DNA of 64,000 bases from Streptomyces cinerochromogenes (GTDB lineage: Bacteria; Actinomycetota; Actinomycetes; Streptomycetales; Streptomycetaceae): assembly GCF_014648635.1 (NCBI RefSeq), contig NZ_BMRM01000009.1, positions 248,001 through 312,000 on the forward strand, read 5' to 3'. Positions 7,934 to 15,802 of this stretch are shown here, one piece after another. The notes under the pieces were generated by a model, which was given only the letters and a program-made list of their open reading frames with translations, was not told the origin of the DNA and did not search any database. Made by a program: the position numbers and the translations under genes. The number at the start of each line of letters is the position of its first letter. The first letter of the stretch is position 1.

Positions 7934-9109
7934 ATGGACGGCGACCAGGCGAACGGGCAGACGCAGGGAACGGGACGGCGGGCGCTCCTCGGCGCCGCCG
8001 TCCTCGGCGCGGGCGGGGCGGTCCTCGGACTGCCCGGCACCGCCCGGGCCGCCGGCCGTCGCACGGCCGGGCACGGCGGACGCGGCCTGAAGAGCCTGCC
8101 GGTGCCGACGATCATCGGCCACCGCGGCGCCAGCGGCTACCGCCCCGAGCACACCTTCGGCTCCTACGACCTGGCTCTGGACCTGGGCGCCGACGTGGTC
8201 GAGGCGGGCGACCTCGTGCCCACCAAGGACGGCCACCTGGTCTGCCGGCACGAGCCGGAGATCGGCGGTACGACGGACGTCGCCTCCCGTCCGGAGTTCG
8301 CCGACCGCAAGGCCACCAAGGTGCTCGACGGGGTCTCCACCACCGGGTGGTTCACCGAGGACTTCACGCTCGCCGAGCTGAAGACGCTGCGCGCCGTGGA
8401 GCGCATCCCGGCCAACCGGCCGCACAACACCCTCTACGACGGCCGCTGGGAGATCCCCACCTTCGAAGAGGTCCTGAAGTGGCAGGACGAGCAGACCCGC
8501 AAGCGCGGCAGGCAGGTCTGGATCTACCCGGAGACCAAGCACCCGACCTACTTCCGCAAGCTGGGCCTCGGCCTGGAGGAGCGGGTGGCGAAGCTGCTGC
8601 GCAAGTACGGCAAGGACGGCCGCAACTCCCCGGTCATCCTGCAGTCCTTCGAGCCCACCAGCATCCAGCGGCTGAACCGGCTGGTCGACAACCCGCTCGT
8701 CGTCCTGCTCTCCTCGGCGAACAGCCGCCCGTACGACTTCGTCGAGGCGAACGACCCGCGCACGGTCGCCGACCTCATCACCCCCAAGGGCCTGCGGGAG
8801 ATCGCCGGCTACGCCCAGGGCATCGGCCCGACCCTGGACCTGGTCATCCCGAAGAAGGCGGACGGCACCCTGGGCGAGCCGACCACGCTGGTCTCCGACG
8901 CCCACCGGGTCGGCCTGGTCCTGCACCCCTACACCATGCGGAACGAGAACCCCTTCCTGCCGGCCGAGTACCGCAAGGGCGGTGCGGCCGACGCCTACGG
9001 CGATGTCTTCGGTGCCTACAAGGCGTACTTCGCGACCGGGATCGACGGCGTCTTCACCGACAACGCCGACACCGGACTGCTCGCCCGCGCCGACTTCCTG
9101 AAGGGCTGA
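7934..9109 (+). CDS. glpQ: Secreted glycerophosphodiester phosphodiesterase (GlpQ type)
   Basis: This 391-residue enzyme hydrolyses glycerophosphodiesters to glycerol 3-phosphate and an alcohol outside the cell, feeding phosphate and glycerol supply. A Tat-like signal (GRRALLGAAVLGAGGAVLG, then ARAAGR) opens the protein. The catalytic first motif HRGASGYRPEHT follows at about residue 63. The metal/catalytic E-x-D region reads VEAGDLVPTKDG (E90, D93), one residue longer than the usual E-x-D-L. TGIDGVFTDNADTGL near the end is typical of the family. ATG 7934 has AGGAGG at 7922-7927. By position it corresponds to S. coelicolor glpQ1. PHO-like repeats precede it. Confidence 0.92.
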   Translation: MDGDQANGQTQGTGRRALLGAAVLGAGGAVLGLPGTARAAGRRTAGHGGRGLKSLPVPTIIGHRGASGYRPEHTFGSYDLALDLGADVVEAGDLVPTKDGHLVCRHEPEIGGTTDVASRPEFADRKATKVLDGVSTTGWFTEDFTLAELKTLRAVERIPANRPHNTLYDGRWEIPTFEEVLKWQDEQTRKRGRQVWIYPETKHPTYFRKLGLGLEERVAKLLRKYGKDGRNSPVILQSFEPTSIQRLNRLVDNPLVVLLSSANSRPYDFVEANDPRTVADLITPKGLREIAGYAQGIGPTLDLVIPKKADGTLGEPTTLVSDAHRVGLVLHPYTMRNENPFLPAEYRKGGAADAYGDVFGAYKAYFATGIDGVFTDNADTGLLARADFLKG

Positions 9110-9196
9110 CGGCCTTCTGCTCCGAGGAGCCGACGGCATCCCGGCGGGCCGGCCGCGTCAACCGCGGCTTTCGCCCCGCACCCGTTCGGAGTGACT

Positions 9197-9751
9197 GTGC
9201 GCCGCCCCGGCAACCCCCCGCCGGGGCGGCTCGTCGTTCCGCATATGACGCACGACCTGGTTGCCGCCCTGCGCCCCCTGCTCACCGCCGAGGCCTCCGC
9301 CGAGGCACATGCCGCCGGGGGCGAACCCGGCGACCTGGAGCAGGCCGTCTGGCTCCGGCTCCTGGAGCGGCTGGAGACCGACGGGCCGCCGCCGGACCCG
9401 CAGGGCTGGCTGCGCAGGGCCGTGCGCGCGGAGGCCCGCCGCAGCCGCCGCACCACCCGCCTGGAACGCCCCTACGGCGCCGAACCGGCCGACGACCTCC
9501 GCCCCGGCCCCGAACAGCACGTCCTCGCCGCCGCCCGGTACCGCGCCCTGCGCGACGCGGTGCGCCGGCTGCCCGGCCGCTGCCCCCGGCTCATCGAGGC
9601 CCTGCTCTCGCCGAAGGACCTCACATACCGGGAGATCGCGGGGGAGTTGGGTATCTCACAGGGAAGTCTTGGACCGGAACGCTCCAGATGTCTCGGTTGT
9701 CTGCGCCGATTGCTCACACCGGAGGTTGCGGCGTGCGAAGCGCGGGGATAG
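9197..9751 (+). CDS. Sigma-70-like (ECF-type) RNA polymerase sigma factor
   Basis: This 184-residue protein has the layout of a small sigma factor. Residues about 40-85 (LEQAVWLRLLERLE, WLRRAVRAEARRSRR) resemble region 2, and YREIAGELGISQGSLGPERSRCLGCLRRLL near the end is a clear region 4 helix-turn-helix. The region 2 part is weak, so it could act as an ECF-like regulator rather than a full sigma factor. I chose GTG 9197 because CGGAG (9187-9191) lies five bases upstream; GTG 9191 and ATG 9245 are in-frame alternatives. No anti-sigma gene is next to it. Confidence 0.8.
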   Translation: MRRPGNPPPGRLVVPHMTHDLVAALRPLLTAEASAEAHAAGGEPGDLEQAVWLRLLERLETDGPPPDPQGWLRRAVRAEARRSRRTTRLERPYGAEPADDLRPGPEQHVLAAARYRALRDAVRRLPGRCPRLIEALLSPKDLTYREIAGELGISQGSLGPERSRCLGCLRRLLTPEVAACEARG

Positions 9752-9796
9752 GAGTGGGGGACGACAGGTGATCAGGTGAGCGGGAGGCATGCGCAC

Positions 9797-10294
9797 ATGG
9801 GCATGAGCGTGACCATCTCGGTGGCGACCGAACAGGACGCGGAGCAGATCTTCCGGCTCCAGTACCTGTGCTTCCAGAGCGAGGCGGCGCTCTACGGCAA
9901 CTACCGCATCGACCCGCTCGTGCAGACCCTGGACTCCGTCCGTCAGGAGGTCGCCTCCGACTGCGTCTTCGTCGCCCGGCTCGGCGACGAGGTGGTCGGC
10001 TCGGTGCGCGGCAAGGTCACCGAGGACGGCGCCGCGGCCATCGGCAAGCTCTGCGTCCACCCCCGCCTCCAGGGCCACGGCATCGGTGCCAGGCTGCTGC
10101 GCACGGCGGAAGCGGCCCTGGAGTCGGAGCGCGGCGCGACGACGTTCCGTCTCTTCACCGGCCACCGCAGCGAGGGCAACCTCCGCCTCTACCGCCGCGT
10201 CGGCTACCAGACGGTGGGCCGCGCCAAGGGCGCCGACGGCGTGGAGATGATCATCCTGGAGAAGCAGGCGGGGCAGTACGCGGCTACGGCCTGA
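9797..10294 (+). CDS. GNAT-family N-acetyltransferase
   Basis: This 165-residue protein is a GNAT acetyltransferase that would move an acetyl group from acetyl-CoA to an amine. The acetyl-CoA pyrophosphate loop is seen in HPRLQGHGIGARLLRTAE (Q-x2-G-x-G/A). The C-terminal part GNLRLYRRVGYQTVGR is the usual motif B with its tyrosine. I chose ATG 9797 because GGGAGG (9782-9787) is nine bases upstream. The substrate is unknown. The 3' end overlaps the convergent membrane-protein gene by 11 bases. Confidence 0.85.
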   Translation: MGMSVTISVATEQDAEQIFRLQYLCFQSEAALYGNYRIDPLVQTLDSVRQEVASDCVFVARLGDEVVGSVRGKVTEDGAAAIGKLCVHPRLQGHGIGARLLRTAEAALESERGATTFRLFTGHRSEGNLRLYRRVGYQTVGRAKGADGVEMIILEKQAGQYAATA

Positions 10295-10703
10295 CGGTGT
10301 CGCGCGCCTTCCGCAGCCAGTACATCGCGGAGACCGGCAGCAGCACCGGGATGAAGATGTAGCCCGCCCCGTAGTACGACCACACGGTGGTGTCCGGGAA
10401 CGCCGAGCGGTCGACCAGGGTCCAGGTGCCCACGAGGAGCACACCCGCGAGTTCGGCGGCGCAGCACACCAGCGCCGCCCTGCGGGCCGTCTCCCCGCCC
10501 CGGACCAGCGTGTAGGTGATGAAGCCGTACACCACACCGGCCACCGCCGACAGCGCATAGGCCAGCGGCGCCCGGTCGAACTCCGTGCTGATCTGGTACG
10601 CCGAACGCGACACCGCGCCGACGACCATCACGCCGTAGAACCAGACGAGCAGCATGCCCGGCCCGCTGATCAGCCGGGCCGGCTTCTCCTCCGCCGCCGT
10701 CAC
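10284..10703 (-). CDS. Small integral membrane protein
   Basis: This 139-residue protein has four likely membrane helices (LLVWFYGVMVVGAVS, ALSAVAGVVYGFITYTLV, ALVCCAAELAGVLLVG, YIFIPVLLPVSAMYWL). I chose GTG 10703, directly after the stop of the upstream gene (TGA at 10707-10705), so the two genes are translationally linked. Its C-terminus SAMYWLRKARDT is typical of integral membrane proteins conserved in Streptomyces. No function can be assigned. A longer reading from 10757 would run inside the upstream gene. Confidence 0.8.
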   Translation of the reverse strand: MTAAEEKPARLISGPGMLLVWFYGVMVVGAVSRSAYQISTEFDRAPLAYALSAVAGVVYGFITYTLVRGGETARRAALVCCAAELAGVLLVGTWTLVDRSAFPDTTVWSYYGAGYIFIPVLLPVSAMYWLRKARDTVRP

Positions 10704-10704
10704 C

Positions 10705-11064
10705 TCAGCCTCCCCAGATGTCGTAGAGCCGTACTTCCAGGACGGCCAGCACCACACCGCCGGCGGCCACCGTCACCGAGCCCCAGCGGGACCGCTCGGC
10801 CAGTGACATCAGGCCCGCCGCCGGCACACACGCGAACGCGCCCAGCAGATACGCCACGAAGATCGTCGTCCCCTGCTCCGGCTTCTCGCCCCGCGCCAGC
10901 TGCACGACCCCGATCGCCAGCTGCACGACGGCCAGCAGCGACACCACGGCCATGCCGATGAAGTGCCAGTCCTTCGTCGGCTGGTCGCGGTAGGCGGCCC
11001 AGCCGCACCACGCGGCGAGCAACAGCGCGGCGACCCCGGTCACCAGCGTCAGGGGATTGAGCAT
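10705..11064 (-). CDS. Small integral membrane protein
   Basis: This 119-residue protein is almost entirely hydrophobic, with four predicted helices (LTLVTGVAALLLAAWCGW, FIGMAVVSLLAVVQLAIGVV, TIFVAYLLGAFACVPAAGL, VTVAAGGVVLAVLEV). It starts at ATG 11064 and its stop abuts the start of the next membrane protein gene, so the two probably act or assemble together. I do not recognise a named family. Confidence 0.78.
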   Translation of the reverse strand: MLNPLTLVTGVAALLLAAWCGWAAYRDQPTKDWHFIGMAVVSLLAVVQLAIGVVQLARGEKPEQGTTIFVAYLLGAFACVPAAGLMSLAERSRWGSVTVAAGGVVLAVLEVRLYDIWGG

Positions 11065-11133
11065 GCCGTGACCTTATTACGGCCGAAACGGGCCGTCTCC
11101 GCCGCCCCCGCCGTACACCGTAGGGTCTAGACC

Positions 11134-11784
11134 ATGACGATCCATGCGCACGCCCTCCTGTTCGACAACGACGGCACCCTCGTCTCCTCCCTCGACTCCG
11201 TCGAGCGCTGCTGGACCCGCTGGGCCCGGGAGTACGGGATCACCGCCGAGGAGTTCGGACGCGTCGAGCTGCACGGGCGGACCGCCGTCGAGATCGTCGC
11301 CGACCTGCTGCCCGCCCGCCTGGTGCCGGAGGCGGTGGCCCGGGTCGAGCAGCTGGAGGTGGAGGACGTACCGAACGGCGGGGTACGGCTGCTGCCCGGC
11401 ACCCGCGCGTTCCTGGACTCGCTGCCGGCCGACCGCTGGGCCGTGGTCACCTCCGCCACCCGGCGCCTGGCCGAGGCCCGCCTGGCCGCCGTCGGCATCT
11501 CCCCGAAGTCCCTGGTCTCGGCCGACGACGTCACCCGCGGCAAGCCCGACCCCGAGCCCTACCTGCTCGCCGCCCGGCAGCTCGGCGTGGACCCCGCCCA
11601 CTGCGTGGTCTTCGAGGACGCCCCCGCCGGACTGCGGGCGGGCCGCGCGGCCGGCATGACCACCGTGGCGTTGGCCACAACCCACCGGGCGCACGAGCTG
11701 GACGCCGACCTGGTGGTGCGGGACCTGTCGGCCTTGTCGGCACTGGTCACCGACGGGGGAGTGGGGATCGCCGTCCGTGGCTGA
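11134..11784 (+). CDS. HAD-superfamily sugar-phosphate phosphatase or phosphomutase
   Basis: This 216-residue protein is a HAD hydrolase of the beta-phosphoglucomutase/phosphatase branch. Motif I is FDNDGTLVSS (nucleophile D11 and acid D13), motif II is VVTSATRR, motif III Lys is in RGKPDPEPYLLAARQLGV, and motif IV is VVFEDAPAGLRAG. A helical cap lies between motifs I and II. The likely substrate is a small sugar phosphate. The gene has no clear Shine-Dalgarno site but has TAGGGT at 11119-11124, suitable for a leaderless start. It is divergent from the membrane protein pair. Confidence 0.88.
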   Translation: MTIHAHALLFDNDGTLVSSLDSVERCWTRWAREYGITAEEFGRVELHGRTAVEIVADLLPARLVPEAVARVEQLEVEDVPNGGVRLLPGTRAFLDSLPADRWAVVTSATRRLAEARLAAVGISPKSLVSADDVTRGKPDPEPYLLAARQLGVDPAHCVVFEDAPAGLRAGRAAGMTTVALATTHRAHELDADLVVRDLSALSALVTDGGVGIAVRG

Positions 11785-11867
11785 TTCCCCGGCCGTCGCC
11801 GTCCACCGCTGTCCAGTATGCGGACAGCGGCGTCCGGTCAAGACCGTCCGTCTGCTTTACTGAGCGC

Positions 11868-11966
11868 ATGACCACGACGAGCTGCCGCACCCTTGCGACC
11901 GAGGCGACCATGACGCCCGGTGCTCGTTGTATGTGTCGCCTGATGTGTCGAATGTGCGCCTTCTAG
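11868..11966 (+). CDS. Cys/Met-rich leader peptide upstream of the methionine transporter
   Basis: A 33-codon ORF (ATG 11868 to TAG 11964-11966) lies 163 bases before metN. Its last 13 residues read RCMCRLMCRMCAF, with four Cys and three Met. Three of those Cys codons are TGT and the Arg codons include CGT and CGA, all rare in this genome. This is the build of an attenuation leader whose ribosome stalls when Cys- or Met-tRNA is short. Polycysteine leaders before sulfur genes are known in actinobacteria. TTTACT (11856-11861) seven bases upstream suits a leaderless start. That it is translated and regulatory is inference from composition and position. Confidence 0.55.
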   Translation: MTTTSCRTLATEATMTPGARCMCRLMCRMCAF

Positions 11967-12129
11967 AGGGCCCCCGCATCAGCTGAGCCTCGCGCCCCGA
12001 AGCGAGAGCCGTGGCATGTCCGTGCCCCGCAGACCGCACAGGACGAAGCGCCACCCTCCATGCCGGAACCGCATGCACCCGTGCCCGGGCACACCCACGC
12101 CCGCGCACTCGACAGTGACGGAAACCCAC
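11967..12129 (+). promoter_or_regulatory. Structured leader region between the Cys/Met ORF and metN
   Basis: The 163 bases between the leader ORF and metN can form several competing structures. CTCGC pairs with GCGAG (about 11989-12006). GGCATG (12013-12018) pairs with CATGCC (12059-12064). GTGCCCGGGCAC (12081-12092) is fully palindromic. No SAM-I or SAM-II riboswitch consensus is visible. The pairs could serve as an attenuation switch controlled by ribosome stalling in the leader ORF. The pairings are seen by eye only. Confidence 0.35.
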
Positions 12130-13164
12130 GTGATCACCACCTCGGGCCTGACCAAGGTCTACCGCTCCCGCGGCCGTGAGGTCACCGCCCTCGACGGCGT
12201 CGATCTCCACGTCCGCGAAGGCGAGGTCTACGGCGTCATCGGCCAGTCCGGCGCCGGCAAGTCCTCCCTCATCCGCTGCGTCAACCTGCTGGAGCGCCCC
12301 ACCTCCGGCACCGTGACCGTCGCCGGGCAGGACCTCACCGCCCTGGCCGGCCGCGGCCCCCGCGCCGGCAGGGAACTGCGCCGCGCCCGCAGCCGGATCG
12401 GCATGGTCTTCCAGCACTTCAACCTGCTGTCCTCGCGGACCGTCCAGGACAACGTCGAGCTGCCGCTGGAGATCCTCGGCCAGGCGGGCCGGGCCCGCTC
12501 CCGCAAGGCGCTGGAGCTGCTCGACCTGGTCGGCCTCGCCGACAAGGCCAAGGCCTACCCCGCCCAGCTCTCCGGCGGCCAGAAGCAGCGCGTCGGCATC
12601 GCCCGCGCCCTCGCCGGCGACCCCAAGGTGCTGCTCTCCGACGAGGCCACCAGCGCCCTCGACCCCGAGACCACCCGCTCCATCCTCCAGCTGCTGCGCG
12701 ACCTGAACCGGCAGCTGGGCCTGACCGTCCTGCTCATCACCCACGAGATGGACGTCGTGAAGTCGGTCTGCGACTCCGCCGCCCTCATGGAGAGGGGCCG
12801 GATCGTGGAGTCCGGCACGGTCAGCGAGTTGCTCGCCACGCCCGGCTCCGAGCTGGCCGCCGCGCTCTTCCCGGTCAGCGGCGAGCGCACCGGCGCCGAC
12901 CGGACCGTCCTCGACATCACCTTCCACGGCGAGGCCGCCACCCAGCCGGTCATCTCCCAGCTCTCGCGCACCTACAACATCGACATCTCCATCCTCGGCG
13001 CCGCCATCGACACCGTCGGCGGCCTCCAGATCGGCCGCATGCGCATCGAACTGCCCGGCCGCTACGAGGACAACGTGGTGCCGGTCGGGTTCCTGCGCGA
13101 ACAGGGCCTGCAGATCGACGTGGTGGGCCAGGAGAACCTGCTGGTGAAGGAAGGTGCCAAGTGA
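12130..13164 (+). CDS. metN: Methionine ABC transporter, ATP-binding protein
   Basis: MetN powers uptake of methionine through the MetI channel. The 344-residue product has Walker A GQSGAGKS at residues 38-45, the signature LSGGQKQR, and Walker B VLLSDEAT. The C-terminal NIL/ACT-like domain (PVISQLSRTYNIDISILGAAI and following) is the methionine-sensing domain that closes the transporter when the cell is replete. I chose GTG 12130 because the protein then begins MITTSGLTKVYRSRG, as in the family; GTG 12115 and an ATG at 12016 are in frame. The stop overlaps metI by four bases. The Cys/Met leader ORF lies upstream. Confidence 0.95.
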   Translation: MITTSGLTKVYRSRGREVTALDGVDLHVREGEVYGVIGQSGAGKSSLIRCVNLLERPTSGTVTVAGQDLTALAGRGPRAGRELRRARSRIGMVFQHFNLLSSRTVQDNVELPLEILGQAGRARSRKALELLDLVGLADKAKAYPAQLSGGQKQRVGIARALAGDPKVLLSDEATSALDPETTRSILQLLRDLNRQLGLTVLLITHEMDVVKSVCDSAALMERGRIVESGTVSELLATPGSELAAALFPVSGERTGADRTVLDITFHGEAATQPVISQLSRTYNIDISILGAAIDTVGGLQIGRMRIELPGRYEDNVVPVGFLREQGLQIDVVGQENLLVKEGAK

Positions 13165-13898
13165 CCTGGTCCGAGATGCAGCCGCTGCTGTCGCAGGCGT
13201 GTTGGGACACGCTCTACATGGTCGGCTGGTCGACACTGATCGCCGTCGTCGGCGGCCTTCCGCTCGGCATCCTCCTGGTCCTCACGGACCGGGGCGGCCT
13301 GCTGCAGAACGTCGTCGCCAACAAGGTCATCGGGCAGGTCGTGAACGTGGCCCGCTCCATGCCGTTCATCATCCTGATGGTCGCGCTGATGGGGGTCACC
13401 CGCTCGATCACCGGGACGACCATCGGCCGCGAGGCCGCCATCGTGCCGCTCGCCATCGGCGCCATTCCCTTCTTCGCGCGCCTGGTCGAGACGGCCGTCC
13501 GTGAGGTGGACGGCGGGCTCGTCGAGGCCGTCCAGTCGATGGGCGGCAGCACCTGGACCATCGTCCGCAAGGTGCTCGTACCGGAGTCCCTGCCCTCCCT
13601 GATCGCCAGCACCACCACCACGATCGTCGCCCTCATCGGCTACTCCGCCATGGCCGGCACGGTCGGCGCCGGCGGCCTCGGGGACATCGCCATCCGCTAC
13701 GGCTACCAGCGCTTCGAGACCCAGATGATGTGGATCACCGTCGGCATCCTCGCCGTCGTCATCTCCGTCATCCAGTTCGCCGGCGACTTCGCGGCCCGCT
13801 CCCTGCACCGCCGGGGCGGCCGGTCCGGTCCCGCGCCCAGGCTCCGCCTGCTGAAGGCCAAGGAGCCCGCGGCGGCCGACGTCGGCAAGGTCGCGTAA
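13161..13898 (+). CDS. metI: Methionine ABC transporter, permease
   Basis: MetI is the membrane channel of the methionine importer. The 245-residue product has five predicted helices and the inner-membrane coupling loop EAVQSMGGSTWTIVRKVLVPESLPSLI (positions about 115-141), which docks onto MetN. GTG 13161 overlaps the metN stop (GTGA), with GAAGG upstream. The first metQ gene begins 65 bases later, so metN-metI-metQ-metQ form one operon. Confidence 0.95.
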   Translation: MTWSEMQPLLSQACWDTLYMVGWSTLIAVVGGLPLGILLVLTDRGGLLQNVVANKVIGQVVNVARSMPFIILMVALMGVTRSITGTTIGREAAIVPLAIGAIPFFARLVETAVREVDGGLVEAVQSMGGSTWTIVRKVLVPESLPSLIASTTTTIVALIGYSAMAGTVGAGGLGDIAIRYGYQRFETQMMWITVGILAVVISVIQFAGDFAARSLHRRGGRSGPAPRLRLLKAKEPAAADVGKVA

Positions 13899-13963
13899 AG
13901 ACACCCAGACTCCCCGTTCACCCGTACACGGGGTCGCACCACCCATAAGGAAAGGCACTTTTC

Positions 13964-14794
13964 GTGCGTAACACCGCCAAGCTCACCACCGCCGTCCTCG
14001 CCACCGGAGCCCTCACCCTCGGGCTGACCGCCTGCGGCTCCGGCAAGGACTCCGGCTCCTCCGACACGAGCGGCCCCCTGGTCGTCGCCGCGAGCCCGAC
14101 CCCGCACGCCGAGATCCTCAACTTCGTCAAGGACAAGCTGGCGAAGAAGGCGGGCCTCGACCTGGAGGTCAAGGAGTTCACGGACTACATCACGCCGAAC
14201 ACGGCGACCGAGGACGGCTCGGTGGACGCCAACTACTTCCAGAACCAGCCGTACCTGGACGACTTCAACAAGAAGCGCGGCACCCACATCGTGCCCGTCG
14301 TCACGGTGCACCTGGAGCCGCTCGGCCTCTACTCCCACAAGATCAAGAAGGCCGACGCCCTCAAGAGCGGTGCGACCATCGCCGTCCCGAACGACGCCGT
14401 CAACGAGGCCCGCGCCCTGAAGCTGCTCGCCGCCAACGGGCTCATCACCCTCAAGGACGGCGCCGGCAGCGAGGCCACCCCGCAGGACATCGCCAAGAAC
14501 CCCAAGAACCTCAAGTTCAAGGAGGTCGAGGCGGCCCAGACCGCGCGCTCCCTGGACGACGTCGACGCGGCCGTGATCAACGGCAACTACGCCATCTCCT
14601 CCGGCATCAAGCCCGCCAAGGAGGCCCTGGTCCTGGAGTCCCCGAAGAACAGCCCCTACGGCAACTTCCTCGCCGTGAAGAAGGGCAACGAGAAGGACCC
14701 GCGCGTCAAGAAGCTCGCGAAGCTCCTCACCTCGCCCGAGGTCAAGAAGTTCATCGAGGACAAGTACCAGGGCTCGGTCATCCCGTCCTTCTGA
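13964..14794 (+). CDS. metQ: Methionine-binding lipoprotein, first copy
   Basis: MetQ is the substrate-binding lipoprotein that delivers methionine to MetNI. The 276-residue product starts with a type II signal peptide ending in LGLTACGSG, where Cys is the lipidation site. The NlpA/MetQ fold is clear: KEFTDYITPNTATEDGSVDANYFQNQPYLDDF near the start, and NGNYAISSGIKPAKEALVLE. GTG 13964 has AAGGAAAGG upstream. It is followed 22 bases later by a second, closely related metQ gene. The same residues surround the ligand pocket in both copies. Confidence 0.95.
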   Translation: MRNTAKLTTAVLATGALTLGLTACGSGKDSGSSDTSGPLVVAASPTPHAEILNFVKDKLAKKAGLDLEVKEFTDYITPNTATEDGSVDANYFQNQPYLDDFNKKRGTHIVPVVTVHLEPLGLYSHKIKKADALKSGATIAVPNDAVNEARALKLLAANGLITLKDGAGSEATPQDIAKNPKNLKFKEVEAAQTARSLDDVDAAVINGNYAISSGIKPAKEALVLESPKNSPYGNFLAVKKGNEKDPRVKKLAKLLTSPEVKKFIEDKYQGSVIPSF

Positions 14795-14816
14795 GCCGTC
14801 AGGGGGGACTGAGACC

Positions 14817-15641
14817 ATGCGCACGTCCGTCGTCGCCGTGGCGGCACTGGCCGCCCTCGGCCTCACCGCCTGCGGCTCCGGCACGGACTCCGGCAAGGGC
14901 GGTGGCAAGGACGACACCCTCGTCGTCGGCGCCACCGCCGTCCCGGCCGGCGAGGTGCTCGCCTACGTCAAGGAGCACCTCGCCGCCAAGGCCGGCCTGA
15001 AGCTGGAGATCAAGGAGTTCACGGACTACGTCCTGCCGAACACCGCCCTCCAGGAGGGCGAGCTGGACGCCAACCTCTACCAGAACCAGCCCTACCTGGA
15101 CGACTTCAACAAGTCCAGGGGCACCGACCTCGTCCCGGTCGTCAAGCCCTACCTGCCGCCCATGGGCGTCTACTCCCACAAGGTCGAGCGCGTCACCCGG
15201 CTCGCCGACGGAGCCACCGTCGCCGTGCCGAACGACACCACCAACGAGGGCCGCGCCCTCAGGCTGCTGGCGGCCGGCGGTCTCGTCGAGCTGAAGGACG
15301 GCGCCGGCGCCGACGCGTCCCCCGCGGACATCGCGGCCAACCCCCGGCACCTGCGGTTCAAGGAGCTGGAGGCCGCCCAGCTGCCCCGCTCGCTGGACGA
15401 CGTGGACGCCGCGGTCATCAACAACAACTACGCCCAGGACGCGGGCCTCAGCCCCACCGAGGACGCGATCCTCCTGGAGTCGGCGAAGGACAACCCCTAC
15501 GCCAACCTCCTCGCCGTCAAGCGCGGCAACGAGGACGACCCGCGGGTGAGGAAGCTCGCCAAGCTGCTCGTCTCGCCCGAGGTGCGCAGGTTCATCCAGG
15601 ACAAGTACCACGGGTCCGTCCTGCCGGTGACCGGCGGCTGA
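14817..15641 (+). CDS. metQ: Methionine-binding lipoprotein, second copy
   Basis: This 274-residue lipoprotein is a tandem paralogue of the preceding MetQ. It has the lipobox LGLTACGSG and the family segments KEFTDYVLPNTALQEGELDANLYQNQPYLDDF and INNNYAQDAGLSPTEDAILLE. The two copies share most positions, so they arose by tandem duplication. Differences around the pocket could shift specificity, for example towards D-methionine, methionine sulfoxide or another amino acid; that is inference. ATG 14817 has a run of G residues upstream. A strong hairpin follows the stop. Confidence 0.93.
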   Translation: MRTSVVAVAALAALGLTACGSGTDSGKGGGKDDTLVVGATAVPAGEVLAYVKEHLAAKAGLKLEIKEFTDYVLPNTALQEGELDANLYQNQPYLDDFNKSRGTDLVPVVKPYLPPMGVYSHKVERVTRLADGATVAVPNDTTNEGRALRLLAAGGLVELKDGAGADASPADIAANPRHLRFKELEAAQLPRSLDDVDAAVINNNYAQDAGLSPTEDAILLESAKDNPYANLLAVKRGNEDDPRVRKLAKLLVSPEVRRFIQDKYHGSVLPVTGG

Positions 15642-15668
15642 CGGCGCGTACACGGGGTTTCGCCACGC

Positions 15669-15703
15669 ACGGGGTCCACTCCCTCACCGGGTGTGGACCC
15701 CGT
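15669..15703 (+). terminator. Hairpin terminator of the met operon
   Basis: ACGGGGTCCAC (15669-15679) pairs perfectly with GTGGACCCCGT (15693-15703) around a 13-base loop, 28 bases after the second metQ stop. It has no clear T-run, as is usual in Streptomyces. Confidence 0.75.
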
Positions 15704-15802
15704 TGTGCGGTTCAGTGGTTTCATGCTGCATGCTGGGCAGTTCAGCAGGCCTGACGGCCCTGACGGTCTTCCGAGGAATTTCCGAAGGTTACGGAGCGGC
15801 GC

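Noticed and set aside
11967..12129. SAM riboswitch in front of metN
   Set aside because: No SAM-I or SAM-II consensus. The leader ORF explains the region better.
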